In this document: one piece after another, positions 56,311-57,660 of the stretch
Position numbering within the stretch: the stretch's first letter is position 1
Layout: every line of letters begins with the position of its first letter
From: Legionella longbeachae
GTDB lineage: Bacteria > Pseudomonadota > Gammaproteobacteria > Legionellales > Legionellaceae
NCBI RefSeq assembly: GCF_004283175.1
Contig: NZ_RXNW01000006.1
Location: 172,215-229,874 of the forward strand
Reading direction: 5' to 3'
DNA length: 57,660 nt
Translations under genes and position numbers: made by a program
The notes under the pieces: model-generated
What the model was told of the DNA's origin: nothing
What the model saw: only the letters and a program-made list of their open reading frames with translations
Database searches by the model: none

Positions 56311-57105
56311 TCAGTTTTTAGCCATATTGAGATATTCAGAAGGCAATTGCCCGGTATGAGTACGAAAGGTTGCAATGAATTGACCTAAGGAATTATAGCC
56401 TACCTTAAAGGCTACCTGAGTAACGGAGTTTCCAGATAGGCGTAGGAGTTCCTTTGCTTTTGTTATTCGATAATGAATCAGCCACTGCTTGGGTTGTAGT
56501 CCCGTTTCAATCGCTGCCAATCGATTAAGACTACGACTACTCAATCCGGAATGACGTGCCACATCATTCATATTAATATTTTCTGCTAAGTGCTCCCGCA
56601 TGTAATTTAAGGCTATTTTTAAACGTGGATCGCTCGCTTTTGCTTCTAAATGCTCCACTGATTGTATGTAATTGGAGGAGGTCTGCATAAATATTTCCTG
56701 CAAAGTTTCACAAAATACCTGAATTAACGATTGCGCATTGTTTGTTTTCGGGTGGAGTAATAAATAAAAGAGTAGTTCCTTTATCAAATGATCTACTGGA
56801 AGAATTGAGGGTACTGAAGAAGAAAAGCTTGCTTGGTATTTGTTAGAATCAATCAAAGCAATTAGCCGCTCACCTCTTTGAGTAGTGGAAGAAAAAGAAT
56901 GCGTCAGATTTGGTGGCAGGTATAACATTTTACTCACACCCAATTGCAGGGCTTTCCCCTCCAAAATAATGCTGATTTCTCCTTGCAAAGGGATAAATAA
57001 AAGTGCTTCTTGTAAAGTGATTTGCTGAACCTGCTTCCCAGGAAGATTTTGATGAATCAGATATAGACCATCAAAACTTACCGAGATGTCTTTGCCCTTT
57101 TTCAT
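56311..57105 (-). CDS. AraC-family transcriptional regulator
   Basis: 264 residues from the ATG at 57105 (GAGGA five bases upstream; the frame is open to 57168 via TTG/GTG codons). An N-terminal cupin-like sensor (about 10-90) with LTHSFSSTTQRGERLIALI precedes the two-HTH AraC domain: NMNDVARHSGLSSRSLNRLAA and SVTQVAFKVGYNSLGQFIATFRTHTGQLPSEY. It likely controls itself and the NTF2-like gene that follows. Confidence 0.9.
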   Translation of the reverse strand: MKKGKDISVSFDGLYLIHQNLPGKQVQQITLQEALLFIPLQGEISIILEGKALQLGVSKMLYLPPNLTHSFSSTTQRGERLIALIDSNKYQASFSSSVPSILPVDHLIKELLFYLLLHPKTNNAQSLIQVFCETLQEIFMQTSSNYIQSVEHLEAKASDPRLKIALNYMREHLAENINMNDVARHSGLSSRSLNRLAAIETGLQPKQWLIHYRITKAKELLRLSGNSVTQVAFKVGYNSLGQFIATFRTHTGQLPSEYLNMAKN

Positions 57106-57314
57106 GAATGTCCTCGGTAAACAGATATTGTATTGCTTACAGTCTGGAATTATAGTGGTATGCACCAATTATTTTCAAATTCAATATTTCTATTATGTCT
57201 TCAGGGGTTTGTCAGGTTTTTTTCTTCATTCTTATGTTTTCTATCGCATTAGCAAAATCTCCTTCTGAAAATATCAGCCCTTTGCGTGGTTAATGAGGCG
57301 TGTTATCGTTTGAG

Positions 57315-57660
57315 CTAGATAAGGTACCGGCCTGTTGTAAAAGATGCGCTATTTTTGATCATGCAATGTGATATAACTGAAAACAACAGAAAATTAACAA
57401 GTCTTTTAATATTAATCACTACAGCAGCTATGTAGGCCTGGATCTGCATATTATCAAGACCACGATACTTCGCTTTTGAAAGGCAATGATAGTTTTTTAA
57501 TTCATTCATAACACCTTCAATTTTCCATAAACGTTCTCGAAATTTTTCTTTAAATTCCTCAGTTTCCATTTTAATTTTCACTTTTTGAAATAAATCGGCA
57601 TGAATATGCCGTGCCATAACTCGAATGTCTCTATTCTTCATTTGAGGCACTTGGCAAATT
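57315..57660 (-). CDS. Partial IS1182-like transposase C-terminus
   Basis: The frame is open through the right edge (ICQVPQMKNRDIRVMARH at the boundary) and ends at 57315. The segment ERLWKIEGVMNELKNYHCLSKAKYRGL, then MQIQAYIAAVVINIKRLV, is the conserved end of IS1182/IS5-related DDE transposases, where the Glu of EGVMNE is the last catalytic acid. The remainder of the element lies outside the window, so integrity cannot be judged. Confidence 0.75.
   Translation of the reverse strand, partial: ICQVPQMKNRDIRVMARHIHADLFQKVKIKMETEEFKEKFRERLWKIEGVMNELKNYHCLSKAKYRGLDNMQIQAYIAAVVINIKRLVNFLLFSVISHCMIKNSASFTTGRYLI

Overview
The window reads as a chromosomal segment of a Legionella-type gammaproteobacterium. 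Three things support this: AT-rich DNA with dense housekeeping genes, an aa3-type oxidase operon and ubiE-ubiJ-ubiB-tatA-tatB with tatC far away, and eukaryote-like genes (ankyrin repeats, leucine-rich repeats, a YopT-like protease core) of the sort that encode Dot/Icm effectors. The genus is inferred from content; no rRNA or tRNA gene was seen.

Layout. 1-2 kb: the end of a VWA/Bat-type gene with a 15-bp coding tandem repeat, then batD. 2.0-3.3 kb: an unrecognised membrane/coiled-coil protein. 3.6-7.8 kb: mnmG-rsmG-parA-parB. 8.0-10.5 kb: a subtilisin-like exoprotein and an outer-membrane barrel, with a small relic of a second subtilisin gene start. 10.9-17.0 kb: cytochrome oxidase (ctaC-ctaD-ctaG-ctaE, read leftwards) behind a multihaem cytochrome c. 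17.1-19.4 kb: LysE/ArgO exporter, DUF1841 protein, an IS5-type relic and a DUF2975/HTH pair. 19.6-23.0 kb: ubiquinone synthesis and TatAB. 23.1-31.1 kb: two unrecognised proteins, a GNAT acetyltransferase, an MsrB-MsrA fusion, MltB, a dihaem peroxidase and a LysR/flavoprotein pair.

31.1-38.8 kb is one tight leftward block: ksgA, a degenerate TraI_2/MobH-like protein, apaH, then a complete tripartite efflux set (TolC, HlyD-type lipoprotein, ABC ATPase, ABC permease) with ATGA or similar overlaps. panD and tatC follow at 39-40 kb.

40.7-57.7 kb is accessory DNA. It holds two tandem paralogues with a clan CD (C80-like) His/Cys dyad pattern, intact in one and His-to-Asp in the other. It also holds a PRTase-CapA-Usp cassette, an orphan HATPase, small membrane proteins, a decayed LRR gene, an ankyrin protein with a C58/YopT-like Cys-His-Asp core, an intact LRR gene, and relics of IS481, a toxin-antitoxin locus and an IS1182-like transposase. 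The best candidates for undescribed biology are the dyad-bearing paralogue pair and the ankyrin-C58 protein, whose frame may extend across a 9-A run. All functional calls are from sequence reading only.
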